A stretch of 48,216 bases of DNA from DASPWV01 sp046727855 (lineage in GTDB: Bacteria; Acidobacteriota; Vicinamibacteria; Vicinamibacterales; UBA2999). The notes under the pieces were generated by a model. That model searched no databases. It was not told where the DNA came from and saw only the letters and a program-made list of their open reading frames with translations. Below, one piece after another: positions 48,143 through 48,216 of the stretch. The stretch lies in contig JBKPDL010000056.1 of the NCBI GenBank assembly GCA_046727855.1, positions 1-48,216 of the forward strand, read 5' to 3'. The first letter of the stretch is position 1. Every line of letters starts with the position of its first letter. The position numbers were made by a program, and so were the translations under genes.

Positions 48143-48182
48143 GAGCGATCCCTTCCGCAATCTCGGCTGGCAGCTCTCAGTA

Positions 48183-48216
48183 TAGCGACCTCCGTCCCGG
48201 CTAGCGACCTCCGTCC
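48183..48216. repeat. Direct repeat of TAGCGACCTCCGTCC at the right edge
   Basis: The 15-mer TAGCGACCTCCGTCC occurs twice with a 19-base period, upstream of the FecR-domain gene, and the window stops inside the second copy. It may be the beginning of a longer tandem array. Confidence 0.65.

Noticed and set aside
1..48216. tRNA, rRNA or riboswitch genes
   Set aside because: I found no cloverleaf, rRNA segment or known riboswitch core in the gaps, all of which are under about 200 bases and mostly filled by repeats.

Overview
The window is a dense, GC-rich bacterial chromosome segment. It carries 39 protein-coding genes or gene parts, no rRNA or tRNA that I can see, and no gene-free stretch longer than about 200 bases. 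The most likely source is an Acidobacteriota of the Vicinamibacteria type. The reasons are a VWFA-related protein of the acidobacterial kind with a degenerate MIDAS (14353-16464), a carboxypeptidase-regulatory/plug TonB receptor, a FecR + Trp-rich DUF6600-like envelope protein, a response regulator with the repeated VIERIA-type C-terminus, and many small self-complementary intergenic repeats. This assignment is inference from gene content; no rRNA is present to confirm it.

Layout. 1-4442 (+): the tail of a YdcF/DUF218 protein, a secreted protein of unknown function, and a TonB-dependent receptor split by a single-base frameshift. 4451-5653 (-): an alpha/beta hydrolase divergent from cmk. 5736-11044 (+): cmk, rpsA, an HU/IHF protein, a HIT hydrolase and a catalytically degenerate acyl-CoA dehydrogenase paralogue. 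This keeps the classical cmk-rpsA-ihf order, interrupted on the opposite strand by a histone-H1-like/DUF6335 gene (6589-7239). 11149-13119 (+): a heavy-metal-binding domain protein and a DUF2157/DUF4824 pair. 13130-14296 (-): an acyl-CoA dehydrogenase. 14353-16464 (+): the VWFA protein. 16650-24396: a carbon/nitrogen block with an NADP-type glutamate dehydrogenase, a two-receiver + PEP/pyruvate ATP-grasp protein, a second glutamate dehydrogenase on the other strand, and a two-subunit B12 acyl-CoA mutase whose active site looks like isobutyryl-CoA mutase. 24412-25918: a frameshifted response regulator and a relic of a fibronectin-like gene. 25958-34741 (+): a tightly packed run valS-nadC-birA-coaX-unknown-RNA methyltransferase-ilvE-YciI-MarR. 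34883-38257 (-): mobA-like, argS and a class I glutamine amidotransferase. 38266-43837 (+): an unknown protein, a TPR protein, a SPOR protein, lnt and prfB, with the programmed frameshift visible. 44012-48142 (-): the FecR/DUF6600 envelope protein followed by penicillin-binding protein 1A.

How the genes work together. Most of the window is housekeeping: translation (rpsA, valS, argS, prfB, an rRNA/tRNA uracil methyltransferase), cofactor synthesis (nadC, coaX, birA, mobA) and envelope building (lnt, PBP1A, SPOR). A second theme is amino-acid and branched-chain acyl-CoA metabolism (two GDHs, IlvE, acyl-CoA dehydrogenases, the mutase). No obvious defence island, prophage, transposon or CRISPR array is present.

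The most unusual features are: a set of intergenic elements built from short degenerate repeats folded into long dyads just after stop codons; an inverted repeat over the rpsA promoter; the ATP-grasp/receiver protein set between two GDH genes; the H1-like insertion in the cmk-rpsA locus; and three places where the reading frame or start is abnormal (TonB receptor, response regulator, lnt).
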